NCBI GenBank assembly: GCA_022453515.1
Contig: JAJNNY010000045.1
Location: 1 to 64,000, forward strand
Reading direction: 5' to 3'
DNA: 64,000 bases
Origin: Astrocystis sublimbata
Lineage: Eukaryota > Ascomycota > Sordariomycetes > Xylariales > Xylariaceae
Positions 23,817-36,081 of this stretch are shown in pieces. The notes beneath the pieces are model-generated. The model saw only the letters and a list, made by a program, of their open reading frames with translations, made no database searches and had not been told where the DNA came from. Positions within the stretch are counted from its first letter, which is position 1. Every line of letters begins with the position of its first letter. Position numbers and translations under genes: made by a program.

Positions 23817-24746
23817 TTTGAGATATTCAGCTGTTTCGAGTGTACGGGGATCATCCGGCCCAAAAGCTTTCTCGTAGCCTCGAAGGGCACGCTTGAACAA
23901 CACCTCGGCTTCTTTGAACTTGCCCTGACGCCCGTATATGAGGCCACAGTTGCGCAGGCTATGCATCAAATTGACGAATAATTTGTCATCCGGACCAAGG
24001 CTTTTAGGAGTGTTTCGAATCACTCGCTGGTACATCGCCTCGGCTTGTTCTAGATTTTCCTTCATCTGATATAAAGGACCCAGGACTCCATTCATGCAAA
24101 GAACCAAGTGATGATCAATTCCAAGGGCTTTCTCGAGGCGTAAAAGCGTACGCTCATAAAACATATCGGCTTCTTTGAGCTTGCCTTGAATCTTGTACAG
24201 ATGACCACACATAACCAAGTCTTCGATTGCTGGGATTGATGAAAAATGGGCCGGCCCAAATTTAATTTCGAAACCTTGAATTGCTCGTTGGTATGACGCT
24301 TCAGCTTCTTCTGGCTTTTCCTGCTTGATATAGAGAGCGCCTAGTCTGGCATTTAAGCGACAAATCATCGTATGACCGATTCCAAAGGCTTTCACGTGAT
24401 CTAGAAGCATGCGCTGATAGAAAACTTCGGCTTCTTTGAGCTTGCCCTGCCTGTGATATAGGTTGGCACATTTCTCCATGTTCTCAACTGCGTGTATCAC
24501 AAGATTATGGGTCTGCCCAAACCTCTTCTTGTATCCTTGAAGTGCTTGCTGAAATAACACTTCAGCTTCTTCTGGCTTTCCTTGAAGGAGATAGAGAACG
24601 CCTAGTTTGCCCATTTGAGCGAGAATTTCTATGTGGTCTGGTTCAAAAATCTTCTCGAAGCCTCGAAGCACATTCTTGTATAACACTTCGGCTTCTTTGA
24701 GTTTGCCCTGCTTTTGATATAGGCTGGCACATATACTCAAGTTTGA
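23817..24746 (-). repeat. Two-TPR (87-residue) super-repeats
   Basis: The motif QGK(L/F)KEA(E/D) occurs at codons 945, 1032, 1119 and 1206 of the NLR frame, each exactly 87 residues apart. Between them lies a second TPR type, mostly with PEEAE. The array therefore grew by duplication of TPR pairs (261 bp). Confidence 0.75.
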
Positions 24747-27640
24747 GAATCCTCGTTTTACTGAGTCATGGGCCGGCCCAAATCTGGTTTCATACACTTG
24801 AAGTGCTCGCTGGTATAACCTCTCGGCTTCTTCTGGCTTTTCTTGAACCATGGCGTATAGGTTGCCTAATACACTGACTACTTCAAGAGTCAGTGCATTA
24901 TCGGGTCCGTATATTTTTTCGCAGTCTTGAAATGCCCGCTGTAATAAGGTCTCGGCCTTTTCTGGCTTCCCACTTGCCCCATAGTGGAAGCCTAGCATAG
25001 TACGTAAGGAGCGGGAGAGGGAGAGGGTCATTTCATCACTAGGTCCAATGGTTTTCTCGCAACATTGAAGTGCCTGCTGCAATATCGTCGCGGCTTTTTC
25101 TGGCTTTCTGTGATCATGGTATAGCAGGCCTAGGCCAAGAAGTGCGCCAAAAGTTACGCTATGGTCAGGCCCAAGGGTTCTGGTGTATCCTTGAAGTGCC
25201 CACTGACTCGTTTCTTCCGCTTCAAGTGTTTTGCCTCGCAAGGAATATACCTCGCCTAGGGTGCAGGCTACTGAGAATGCTTCAACATCATGATAAGGTC
25301 CTGTGATTTTTTTATAGCCTTGAAGTGCTCGCTGCAGCATGATCTCCGCTTCTTGATACCTGTTTTGTGCTTTGTATACTTCTCCGAGATCACGGAACAA
25401 TCGGAACGTTGTGATATTTTCGATAGACCCGAAAGTCTTTATGTTGCGTTGAAGCGCCTGTAGGAACATTTTCTCCGCCATCTCTAACCTGTCTTGCGAG
25501 CTGTATAGGAGCCCGAAGTGGGCGAGAACCCATGTGTCCGCGTCATCTCTGACTCCGGCATAGATGTCATGGTGGAATCTTTCTGCATGCTGAAGTAATC
25601 GTCTTTGCATTAAACTCAAACCATCGACATATTTGCGAGGGTTATGAGATGCGATGCATCTAATAGCGAAGGAGGCTAGATCTGCGTTGAACTCTTGGTT
25701 CAGTACACAAGTTATCCAAGAATGAACACAGCTATGGACGCTGTATCCCCTTGACTCTTTGAGCTCGTTCGGAGAATAATGAATATCAACGAGTCCGTGG
25801 TCGCTGAGAACTCGGAGAGTTGAGTTAAAGCTGATCTCATCTTCAATCATTTCGTGAATCCATTGTATATTGTGCTCCTTTTAGGATTGGAGTAGCTCAA
25901 ACCAGATGTCCTGATTGTTGAAGTATGCCCAGAGCTGAAGGAGTAGGGCAGAGTTTTTGTTTTGTTTCTGGACGTGGTCATAAGATAGCTGCCATGTCGT
26001 ATAAAGAGTGCGATCTTGATATGAATCTAGCTTGGAAGTATTACTGTTCTGTAGCGTCGCCCATGAATCTTTATATAGTTGGAGGTAAGAACCGAATGTT
26101 GTTGTGGTTTGCTCAAGATACGCCCCGGCTGTAGCAAGTGCCAATGGGAGTCCATCCAACTCCTGGGCAAGGAGAATGGCATCGGGGTCTGGCGATCTGG
26201 TTAGAAATGAGGTGAGCATATCGGGCAGGACTTACCATTCGTTAACCCCTTGCGCCTTGAAGTATTTGATAGGAGTTGAAGACTATCCTCCATGTTTTGT
26301 ATCTTCGACATTCGAATAGCATGGCCAATATTGACTTGAGCAGACCTAGTGGTAATGATAATCGAGCCTTGATATGCTTCTGGCAGATATTGTTTGATAT
26401 CGATAGCAGCGTGGTTTGCGTTGGTTGGTAACTTGGGATTGTCATAGTTGTCATAGACGAGGAGCCATCGCGTGTTGTTTGGCAAACTGAGCCAGGCCTT
26501 GACAGCATCGACGATCACGTCCGGATCAGTTTGTGTATCCAGACCGCTGATCGGGCTTGTAGAGGGATGTTGTCGCTTTATTTGATAGGCTACCTTTGTG
26601 AAGCTTTGCTTCAGGGAATCTTCGTCTTTAATGTTCATCCAGAAAATGGCAGAGTAGTTGTTCTTACGACGTTTTGTATATTCGATGGCTAGCTGGGTCT
26701 TGCCCATCCCCCCTAAGCCTTGAATAACTATAACTTGACGAGTGCCATCGCTCTGGAGTTTGTCATGAATTTCGGCGAGTTCTTGTTCCCTTGCCACGAA
26801 GTTCTGGATTTCAGGCACTCCGTCAAGACTGTATGGTACCGTGAAATCCTCATGTTGGACACCTGCACAACGTTAGTCTTCCGGTAGGGATACAATGCAC
26901 TACCTCTACCTGCCTTTTTGATCCTCGACTATTGCTCTTCGAAGCCGCTTGAACGCATGCTCCTCCCCTTCGCCATAAATGAGAGGCATTTGAATGTTGA
27001 AGAGACCCAACATTGAATACGCCTTATCTTCGGGTTTTGTGGTCTCTCGTCTTTGAACCCATGCCATGCGCTCTTCTTTGGTGAAGCCGGAGAGCGGGGC
27101 TCCTCGGAGTGCCTGGGCGGGGATATCGGTGATGCGACAGAGAAGCAATTCCAGTGTCTTCCTATCGCCAAGCGCTGTTCCTTCTTTAGAGAAGAATTCA
27201 ACAGTATTGGGTGCGATGAGCTCTTGAAGCGTCCACCCGCGCGTAAACCATCGACTCTTTTCGAAGTCTCGTCTCCATTGTATGTCATCGGCTTGCGTTG
27301 TCGTCGAAGACTCGACATCCGCGAGATAGGCGTAGCATTTGTTCGCATTGCTATACCAGCGGAACATGCTATTGATTGATTCGTTGAGTTCGGTGCTGTC
27401 GGACTTGTCGATGCAGCAGGTGTCGACCCAGAAGTAATGTATCCCATCGCGTTCGGCTTGCTCGGCGCAAAAGAGAATCTTGTTGTACCCAGACTTCTGT
27501 TGGCCGGTTCCGCTACGGAGGTCGTCGTAGAGCACCTCATCCGAGCCCCACGTGTGGGACAGGATGGCGTACGGAGGAATCTTTTGGAAGAATTCCTTCA
27601 ACTCGAACGAGCCCGAATCGTTGCGAGTCAAAAGCCGCAT

Positions 27641-29551
27641 GGCGGAATTTTAGTAATTACTGCAGTAGAACGGTGTTCCTTTGGAGGATGTTGCTATGTT
27701 TTTCAATGCTGACGTTCAAAAGCACAATGTCACGAAGACGGGATCGGCGGAGTTACGTTGGGATCATGGAAACGGGAAAGCTGTGGGCTAGGCTTGGTCC
27801 TAATTATCTATGGCCAGCGAGGTGGCGCAGTGCCAATGCAACCTTACAGAGGTCGAAGAGCAGGCCTCAGCTAAGCGGATAGAGTTACTCATTCTGGAGA
27901 CGCAGACTGCCGTGTTGCTTACATAGGCAGATCATAATGCGCATATAGGAAGAAGGCATGGAGGAGACCTCGGAAAAGACGAAGGAAACGTTAAGGCGTC
28001 GCCAGCCCCAGAAAGATGCATGATATATTAGGTATCTAGGTAGGCAGATGTTAATATGTCTTGCACAATATAAAGCAAATAGTTGATGTCAATTTTGGCC
28101 TGCTGTTATAATTGATATATTTTGTCATCATCTGAAAGCGTTCAACCAAATAATTATACTTGATACAATGCAATTTGACTGGTACCCAAGTCCGGCTACG
28201 CTTGGTGTTGTTGTTGTAATATGACCTCAGCAATATCGCTGGACTTTGAGACCTGGGAGTTCAATGGAAGCAACGCATTGTACGATTTAGAGAGAATGAC
28301 AGAGAATTGTGGTTGGGAGAAGAAGAGGGTATAGGTTACGGAGAGTTTGAACATAGCTGAGGCCAAGCTCTAGTATAGGTAATTGAGCATGGCTACTCGG
28401 CCACTACACTTGTCCACTGCACTTGTCCCCATGCAGTGGATAAAAGGCGTGGTACTGTAGTAGGGATTCTACAGTGCCGTAGGAATTGTATCCGTCAAAG
28501 GGCTGTTTCTCACCCAAAGTCACTCGGTTTAAGGCATGATATCTCTGCACCCATGGACCTTTCAAAATAGTAAGAAATCATTAGTGGTTCGTTTCTATCA
28601 TGTTGAATACTAAATATTCTCGTTGTACTTTCCTATAAGTGTAAGTATTTTTAATATTTTAGCAAAGATGGTGAGTCTTGGTAAGAAATGGGGGTTGGCG
28701 GATACATTTACGACCTGACTGTGGTCTTCCTCACTAATACCTGAATCCATGACTGCATACGTGTATAGTATGTAGACATAAGACTGCCACGAGCCAATTA
28801 GCTTACCATCTTGCGCAATAATAAATCACGGGAAGATTTTGGCACATTCAGTTGTTTCCCGTGAGATGGGTATTGATAGTCTTTCGTTTTCTCAAGAATG
28901 AAAGAAAGAGAGGCAAGAACAGACTCTGGGGGTCTGGATGGATGAAATCGACCCACGTGACCGGCTTGGCCGGGCACAAGTACCGCGGAACTTGCTGCGA
29001 GTAAGTAAGTCTCACATGCCGAGGTCCCTTTGTGCTGCAAGCACCTGCCTGCAGTGACTGCCCGCCCCAGTCTGCAGCGCGGGTAACGTACAGAGAGGGA
29101 GGTACCTAAAGGCTAACCTACCAGCCGTGGCCGAGCCAGCCTAAACTTTGCCTTAGCTTAGGTAGCGGCTCCAACCTAGTCCCCCCCCCAGGTCTACTTC
29201 ATTTCCATCCTCTCTCCATCCCATCCCCGTTCGGGCCATCCCTACCACATCGCCGTCGGCCTACTCCAAAATCTGCCCTTCTCGTTATCTCCCTCTCGTT
29301 GCCTACGACGGCATTGTATCTTTTCGGCCCTTTCCACCTCGCACATTCTAGACTCACTTGTGAGCCCGTAGCGCAATCCTCTGTCCAACCTCGACCACCC
29401 ACTGCATTTGCCGCTCCGCTCTGCCGAACATCGGATACCAATAGCACGGGCCTTTGCGCCTCGCGCGTTGTCGGCTGCATCTCACCACCAGCGGATCCAT
29501 CGTCGCCCGCTGCGCTTGTCACCGCCCAGGCGGGCATAGCCATTGACCGCG
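27641..29551. other. AT-rich intergenic region upstream of pex13
   Basis: About 1.9 kb between the divergent NLR and pex13 genes. 27.9-28.7 kb is AT-rich with no ORF of substance. At 28401-28439 a 14-bp direct repeat overlaps an 8-bp inverted repeat. From about 29.16 kb the sequence turns CT-rich, as expected for a core-gene promoter and 5' UTR. Confidence 0.5.
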
Positions 29552-30991
29552 ATGGAGTCGCCGCCGAAGCCGTGGGAACGCGCCGGGGCCACTGGCGCAG
29601 CAACCGGTATGTCGCTGCTTTGTTCCATCCGCTTCCCTTGCCGTTTTTGCTTGCCCTGCGCTCCGTGTAACTAATCTCGTCATTCATTTCCTGCGAGCAG
29701 CGACCATGGCTACACCGACTGCAGCCGGCACCGGCGCCTCTCTCCCATCCACCGCTAATGCCATCGCCGCACCCTCGTCAACCATCGGCACCTCATCCAC
29801 CACACCCGCTGTACCCCCTCGCCCTGACTCGCTCTCCACCGCAGTCAACCAGAACGCCTCGGCCTACAGTCGCCTGGGAACCAACCCTTACAACTCGACG
29901 TACTCGTCACCATACTCGTCTCCTTATTCCAGGATGGGAGGCATGGGCGCCATGGGGGGCATGGGTGGCTACGGATACGGCGGCTATGGCGGCGGTTATG
30001 GCAGCATGTACGGCGGCGGCATGTATGGGGGGATGCCGGGCATGATGCCGAATGATCCCAATAACCCGAACAGTCTGACGAGTCGCTTCGGCAACAGCAC
30101 CCAGGCCACATTCCAGATGCTGGAGGGCATTGTTGGCGCATTTGGCGGCTTTGCCCAGATGTTGGAGAGTACCTACATGGCTACGCACTCGAGTTTCTTT
30201 GGTACGTAGTTCCCCCACGTATCGCTAACCACGGCCACAATAACTGACCGCACGCAGCAATGGTATCCGTTGCTGAACAATTCGGAAACCTACGCGACAC
30301 GTTGGGCTCGGTACTGGGCATATTCACCTTGATGCGTTGGATCCGCACATTAATCGCCAAAATCACCGGCCGTCCGCCCCCAGTCGATGCCATGGCTCTG
30401 ACACCCGCAGCTTTCGCCCGCTTCGAAGGCCGCCAATCACCCGGCGCCAACGGTGCTCCCGGTCAATCTAAACCCAGCAAGAAGCCCCTCATCTTCTTCC
30501 TCCTGGCCGCCTTCGGGTTGCCCTACCTCATGAGCAAAGCCATCCGCTCCATCGCGGCTTCTGCGGAAGAGGAAGAGCGCAAGCGCATGGAGGCCATGGG
30601 ACAGAACGCGCCCCTCGACCCCAGTAAGCTCGAGTTCTGCCGCGTGCTCTACGACTTCACACCCGAGACCGGCACGCAAGGCGTCGACCTTGCCGTCAAA
30701 AAGGGCGACTTCATCGCCGTTCTCAGCAAAAGCGACCCATTAGGCAACCCCTGCGAATGGTGGCGATGCAGAGCGAGAGACGGACGTCTGGGATACCTCC
30801 CGGCTACTTTCCTCGAAGCGGCCGTACGCCCCGGACAGCCTGTCGCGGCTATCAAGGCTGCTGCGAGCGAGCCTGCATCACCAAGGACGAGCTCGATAAC
30901 GAGCGCTACGCCTCCCCCGCCGCCGGCCGTCACGAGCAAGGCGGGTGATATCTCGCCCGAGAGCTTCCAGAAGTCTCAGTTCTATTCCTAG
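29552..30991 (+). CDS. pex13: Peroxin-13, peroxisomal import docking protein
   Basis: Three exons, 29552-29606, 29701-30201 and 30258-30991, total 1290 nt (429 aa). The short first exon (MESPPKPWERAGATGAAT) matches the conserved Pex13 N-terminus and is joined by a GTATGT...GCAG intron. A Tyr/Gly/Met-rich low-complexity segment (about residues 90-130) precedes the conserved membrane region (FQMLEGIVGAFGGFAQMLEST, then MVSVAEQFGNLRDTLGSVLGIF) and a second hydrophobic helix (LIFFLLAAFGLPYLMS). The C-terminus is an SH3 domain (CRVLYDFTPE...DLAVKKGDFIAVLS...EWWRCRARDGRLGYLPATFLE) that in this family contacts Pex14 and Pex5. Length and order are as usual for filamentous fungi. It acts in the peroxisome membrane in the docking complex for PTS1/PTS2 cargo. 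Confidence 0.96.
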
Positions 30992-31881
30992 GGGGATTCA
31001 CGTCCTGATGTCTGAAAGACCTGGTAACGACGGACGGCCTATGAAAAGTGTATCGAAATAATACTATTACTACTAGCGGTGTCACGGCACCCAGCGTATC
31101 GGCATTGAAAGAATTGTTTCTCTTCCTTGTCGACGACGGTCATATTTAAATCTGCTATGTACATGCTGAAAAAAGTCTCTTGGGGTGAGGGAGTCTCGGT
31201 AGGCAGCTCGGCGTTTTTTTTGAGGAAGGTGCTTTTTTCGGGAAGGCATCCATCAGTTTCTTGGTGTTATGATTGGATTGGATCAGCTTTGATAGCAGAA
31301 CAAAGCTTCCTTTTTTTTTCTCTGTTCATCATCTTATCATAATTGTGGCCCATCGCTTGACGAATATCTGTCTAAATACGTCTGAGGCCCGCCGTAGCGA
31401 GAGTAATACTAGGTACTTCCTATTACTATGTTGTTGCGCTTCGATTTCGGATGTTTATGGATGCATGGATTCGTTCAGTGCTTTTGGAAAAGTTTTGTGA
31501 AAACATGTTAAAAGTGTATGTGTGCGTGATACCGGTAAAGTCGTGTTAGAATGAAACGCTCGAATGGGAGTTGTGAAGATAGTGAGGCTTCGGCACGTCT
31601 TGGAATCAGTGAGTGACAGTCATCTGTGAAGGTGCTTGAAGAGAGCAAATCCACACTGGCCTGTGAGATGAATTCCCGTTCTGATTTCGTGAGGCGCATG
31701 GTAAGTCAGTACCTAGGTACGTAGAAGATAGAGGCAGGTATTCGAACATTTTGTTGGTACAGAGATTGTCTGTTTATTTTTACAGGTCTTCCCTCCATCT
31801 CCTCCTACCGTCCACGTTAACACACTTTATCAGGACAAATGCAACCAACCAGAGGTCTCTTTGCCGTCTCGGCAACATCGA
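30992..31881. other. Intergenic between convergent pex13 and AspRS genes
   Basis: About 890 bp with no gene. It holds T-rich runs and a GTACCTAGGTAC palindrome at 31709-31720. Probably the two 3' UTRs and terminators. Confidence 0.5.
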
Positions 31882-34251
31882 CTAGGCAATGGTACTTGAC
31901 GCATCGTCCATGTTTTCCCTGTCCCAGTCGCTATATTCTTCGTCCTTTTCAGCAAGATGGTAGACCCTCCGCTGCATCTCCGTAGTGGCCGACGGGCTGC
32001 CCATCATATTGTCCTGGCCCCTATTATTCTTCGGGAAAGCAATGACGTCTCTCACCGAGGGCACATTGCACAACAACGCCACAAGGCGATCAAATCCGAG
32101 GGCGAATCCCGCATGAGGCGGACATCCCGCGCGCAGGGCCTCGAGCAGATGCGCAAACTGCCCGACGCCGGCGTTGTCCATCTTCAGGATGTCGCGCATG
32201 ATGTACTCCTGCACGGCCGCGACGTGGATACGGCGGCTGCCGCCGCCGACCTCGACGCCGTTGAGCACGAGGTCGTAGTGGTCCGCCTCGGCCTTCAGCG
32301 GGTCTGTCATGAGCAGCTCGAGGTCTTCGGGCGTGCGCGGCGAGGTGAAGGGGTGGTGCGTGGCCGCGAACCCGGCCGACCCGCCCTGCCCGGGCTCGTT
32401 GCCCTCGAGCGGCGAGAACAGCGGGAAGTGCGTGACCCAGAGGAACCGGAAGTACTTCTCTTGCTTCAGCAGCCCTTGCGCGACGGCCGTGTCGTAGATG
32501 AGCTTCCGCAGCCGCCCCAGCTCGGTGGAGCCGCCATGGAAGGGCTTGCGCTCGCGCGCGTGCACGATGATGCAGTCGCCGTCTTCGAGGGTCGTCCACC
32601 CCCCGAGTTCTTCGAGTTCTTCGTGTTCCATCAGGAGGGTGGCGGCCTCGTGGCCGAGCGCGGCGAGGCCTTGCAGAGGCCGCGACGAGTCGATGAGGAA
32701 TACGCCGGGCGTGCTGGCTTTGTCGAGTCTGTTGGCGGTGGAGGGCAGCTTGTCGAAGAAGTCGGTGATCAGTTGCAGGGTCTCCTCTGGGCTGCCGGTG
32801 AAGCGGAAGCGGCAGGCTTCTACGATGGGGTCTTCTAGGGTGGAGATCATGCTGATGAATTCTGGGGACAACATTTGGTCGATTTGCGAGATCTAGTTGC
32901 TTGTCAGTCTGAGTTTCATACTGCCACTTTGTTCGTCCAGACATACTGAGGATACTTCCTCTAGTTGCATCCGGAGGTCAGGCTTATCGGTGCCGTGATA
33001 CCTCATTGCGTCCGTGTAAGTCATGCGTAGGATCGGTTTGTTGAGGTAGTCCGGAGTGAGATTGAATTTCGGAATTTTCGGATCATCGGGTTGGGTGCGT
33101 CGCCGGGGGTGTCGAGGGCCTGGCTCCTCCAATACTATTCTGTTGTAGTTGTTGACCAGGAACTTGGCTAGATCTTTGATCAACTCATCGACTACTGCCA
33201 TTACTTCCTCCCCTGATGCAAAAGCCATTTCTATATCGAGCTAATGTCTCTTAGTATGTATGGCCACGAACCATTATGGGATACCTTGCTAGACAATGCC
33301 AGGAGTAACGTACCTGGGTGAATTCGGGCTGCCGGTCCGCGCGATGGCCTTCGTCTCGGAAACACTTGGCGAACTGGAAGTATTTGCGAATGCCACCGGC
33401 CATGAGCATCTGCTTAGACTGCTGCGGGCTCTGAGGCAGCGCGTACGCAAGCCCCTGCTTCCGGGTCGGCACCAAGAACTCGCGGGCACCTTCCGGGGTG
33501 GACTTGAACAGGATCGGGGTCTCGACCTCGGTGAAGTCAGGGTCAGCCCGGAGGAAAGACCTCATACGGGCTGCGACGTCACTCCGGAAGATCAGCCGTT
33601 CGTGCAGGTAAGGGTCGAATCTTAAGTTCAAATGGCGCTGCTTAGGGGCCCAGACAGAATCGTCAGAGACGATGATGTCCTTGGGGAATGTGTTGAGACA
33701 TTGGATGGAGGTCAGGTGTAGATCCAACCTCCCTGGATGACTACGATCCTTGTTGTCGGGTTTGCGCAGGAAGCCGGTGACGTAGACGGGGCTGTGTGCC
33801 GGTATGGACTTCAGCATGGCATGTTGCGACTCGGTCGCCGTCTCCTCATTGGACACAATCTGGACATTGATCTTGCTCGACGCGGCCGTGAAGTTGCAGA
33901 ATGACAGTGTCGACCTCTGGTCGCGTGCTTTCCCGAGGAAGCCATAGAGGCTTACTTCCTTGCCTGTCTTCAATCTCTTCATATTTCGGCATGGTTGACG
34001 GACTTGGTTGATAGCGTCAATTAGCTTTTGTCCCGAGAGAGATGTTGGGCGATCAAAGACTTACGGGAGTTCTTGAAAAGGTCGAACGGCTCGTCTATTG
34101 GAATTATCTTTGACCCGCCCTTCCTCGACTGGCTGTGTGTCGAGGAAAAGGTATGAGATGCAAGTGTCGGTTTCCAGAGCGCACACGCCTTGGATCTAAT
34201 GACACATCTCGATGTGACCCTCAGAAGAGGGTTTATGGGTGCTCTTATCAT
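31882..34251 (-). CDS. Aspartyl-tRNA synthetase, mitochondrial type
   Basis: Four exons, 34065-34251, 33314-34002, 32947-33240 and 31882-32892, total 2181 nt (726 aa); introns of 54-73 nt. The first exon has a Ser/Arg/Lys-rich, acid-poor N-terminus ([20 protein letters not shown]), typical of a mitochondrial presequence. The OB-fold anticodon-binding domain follows ([21 protein letters not shown]). Class II motif 1 is around [12 protein letters not shown]; motif 2 is [22 protein letters not shown], crossing an intron into LDIEMAFAS; motif 3 is [15 protein letters not shown]. The bacterial-type insertion domain (DFPKVEG-like [21 protein letters not shown]) marks it as the mitochondrial/bacterial form. 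An extra basic insert ([14 protein letters not shown]) lies in exon 3. It charges mitochondrial tRNA-Asp. Confidence 0.96.
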
Positions 34252-36081
34252 ATCAATTGAAGATAAAAAAACATTGTAAAATATGCCAGGTGTGAATTAT
34301 TGTGAGACTCGGTTCAAACCTCATCCATCCTGCTATGGAAGCAGAAGCAGTAAGGTACCTAGTAGCATGTGAAGCTGCGGGATGCATGGACCCGCTTAAA
34401 AGTCCATCAACCATGGTCTGATAGCTGACGTCGCACTTGCAATGGGCCGTTGCCCACCTGTTGGCCAGCTGTGCTTATCCTTATCGGATAAGTGACAAGC
34501 TGCTAGCTTCCCCGGGCAGCTAGCTATAACTTTACGACGCGTTGGTGGGGCTTTCGCATTTCCCTTCCTTTTTTTCTTCATCCTTCCAATTCAAATAAAA
34601 GTGAGTCCCTCCCTCCGATCTCCAGCACGCGATTCCGTTCCCAGCGCGAAACGCAACCAATGGACATATTGACTAACCAATTTCCTCATCGCAGATGATG
34701 AAAGCTTCGTGCATAATATGATGTGTTCCGCCCCTCGGAGCTGCAAGAACTCTCCTCCCTCGGGAGGCTCAAGTGGTTCTGCTGTGACGAGGGGACTGGA
34801 ATCATGAAATAAGCGTTCGACACACCTGGACCTTGTTTACCATCGGACGCGTGAAAGCAAACTCTGATAAAATATTTGAAATCTCGGAAGATGGAATTTA
34901 CGACGAAGGCACGCAACGCTGACTGCCGAGACGCACAATGAGGTCTGGTGTTGAGCGACAGTTGTTCATGCCACATACTCATGTGCAGCGTCGGCGCACG
35001 CCCCTCGCCGATTTGTGCCTGCAGTCCCCTTATGTTCCATCAGCTGAAGCCTCAAGTGTGGCATTTCGGCTCGCATCATGTCTCATCCCCTTATTTCTCG
35101 CTTCAGCATCACGTTAGCAGCAGTCCATAGCTCAATTTAGACACATTGTCTCGACTTTTTCTCCACATCATGTGATTTTTCCAACTATATCTTCATTTGC
35201 ACTTGACGAACAATCTGGCTCAGACGTCATGTCGAAGGGCCCGCTGCTCGTAGCCTCCAATGAGATCCGAGTAGTGAGAGCCAAAGACGCACGCTCTAAG
35301 AACAAGTCACATTCCGAAGGGCCACGGGCCACGATGGAAGTCGGCCTCAGTTGGTTTACTATCTGTTCTTGGACAATGTCCACCAAGAACCCTTGCTTCC
35401 TCGAATCCCATGCTTTGCTGACCGGTCGGAGCGAGACTGTATTGGATTATAATTTTACTAGCTACAGGAATCACGATGCTGTCGACTCTTGAGCTGTGTG
35501 CGTCATGCTCTCATGTGCCATTGGAAAGGGTGTCCCAGGGTGTCCTGTGGCTCGGCCCGCCTCGAAGCCCAAACGGGAGAGGTAGTTCCCGCAACTCGTC
35601 GCTAGTGCTATGTGTAACGACTATTGAAAGGCTCTCCCCGAGGTGAGCTTCATCCTCACCTTGCTTGTGCATGAACTAGTAGCTAAGCTACTCTGGGGTA
35701 TTTACTGGCAACGATGTCAGGGCAGTGGCTAATGGGGCATTGCTGAAGCTTACTATGGAGTTTGATCATCTCCTCACCAAACCACAGTTGCTGCAGCTTC
35801 TAGACCATCGAGCTATGAGCCTAACCTTCTGAAGCGATAGCCCAGTATGTCGGACCTGAATCCTCTTTTCGAAGGGAGAAGTTGGTGAAAGGGCGAAGAT
35901 TGAGTAACACATACTGCTCGATGGTGACCTGCCCTTGACGTCAACCAACAAGAGACTGTCGAGCATGGCAGTGTGACAACTACGGGGGCCGTGAGGTAGG
36001 CCCGTCTATAAAACTGGAATCCATTGCCTTTGTGATATTATCATTTGTTTGAGCATATCCATCCCTAAGCATAGTGATAAG
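34252..36081. other. Intergenic, no supported gene
   Basis: About 1.8 kb between the AspRS start and the frameshifted secreted-protein gene. ORFs at 34686-34982 (minus) and 35172-35492 (plus) lack motifs. A GGTTCAAACCT word near 34,311 does not sit in a foldable tRNA. Confidence 0.5.

Larger units (their letters stand above)
23643..27640 (-). pseudogene. HET-NB-ARC-TPR NLR-type protein gene with one in-frame stop
   Basis: Exons 26914-27640, 26236-26862 and 23643-26188 give an open frame of 1300 codons broken only by TAA at 25881-25883 (codon 554). The N-terminal HET domain is complete (YAILSHTWG, FWVDTCCID, SRWFTRGWTLQELIAP, DKAYSMLGLF). NB-ARC follows with the P-loop GLGGMGKTQLAIEY, Walker B-like RWLLVYDNYDN, IIITTRS and the GLPLALATAGAYL motif. 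After the stop come about 12 kinesin-light-chain-type TPRs. Intron 1 (51 nt) needs a GC donor (AAAG|GCAGGT); intron 2 (47 nt, GTAAGT) joins LTN|DPDA. Family role: fungal NLRs in non-self recognition and cell death, with TPRs as the sensing part. As it stands the gene would give a 553-aa HET-NB-ARC protein without sensor repeats. It could be a null allele, a truncated functional form or a sequencing error. Confidence 0.85.

Noticed and set aside
31957..32838. 293-codon plus-strand ORF
   Set aside because: Antisense shadow of the GC-rich last exon of the aspartyl-tRNA synthetase gene.
34305..34330. GGTTCAAACCT, a possible tRNA B box
   Set aside because: The flanking bases cannot form a five-pair T-stem and no A box or acceptor stem is found at the right distance.
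35172..35492. 106-codon plus-strand ORF
   Set aside because: No motif, no splice context, and an overlapping ORF on the other strand of similar quality.
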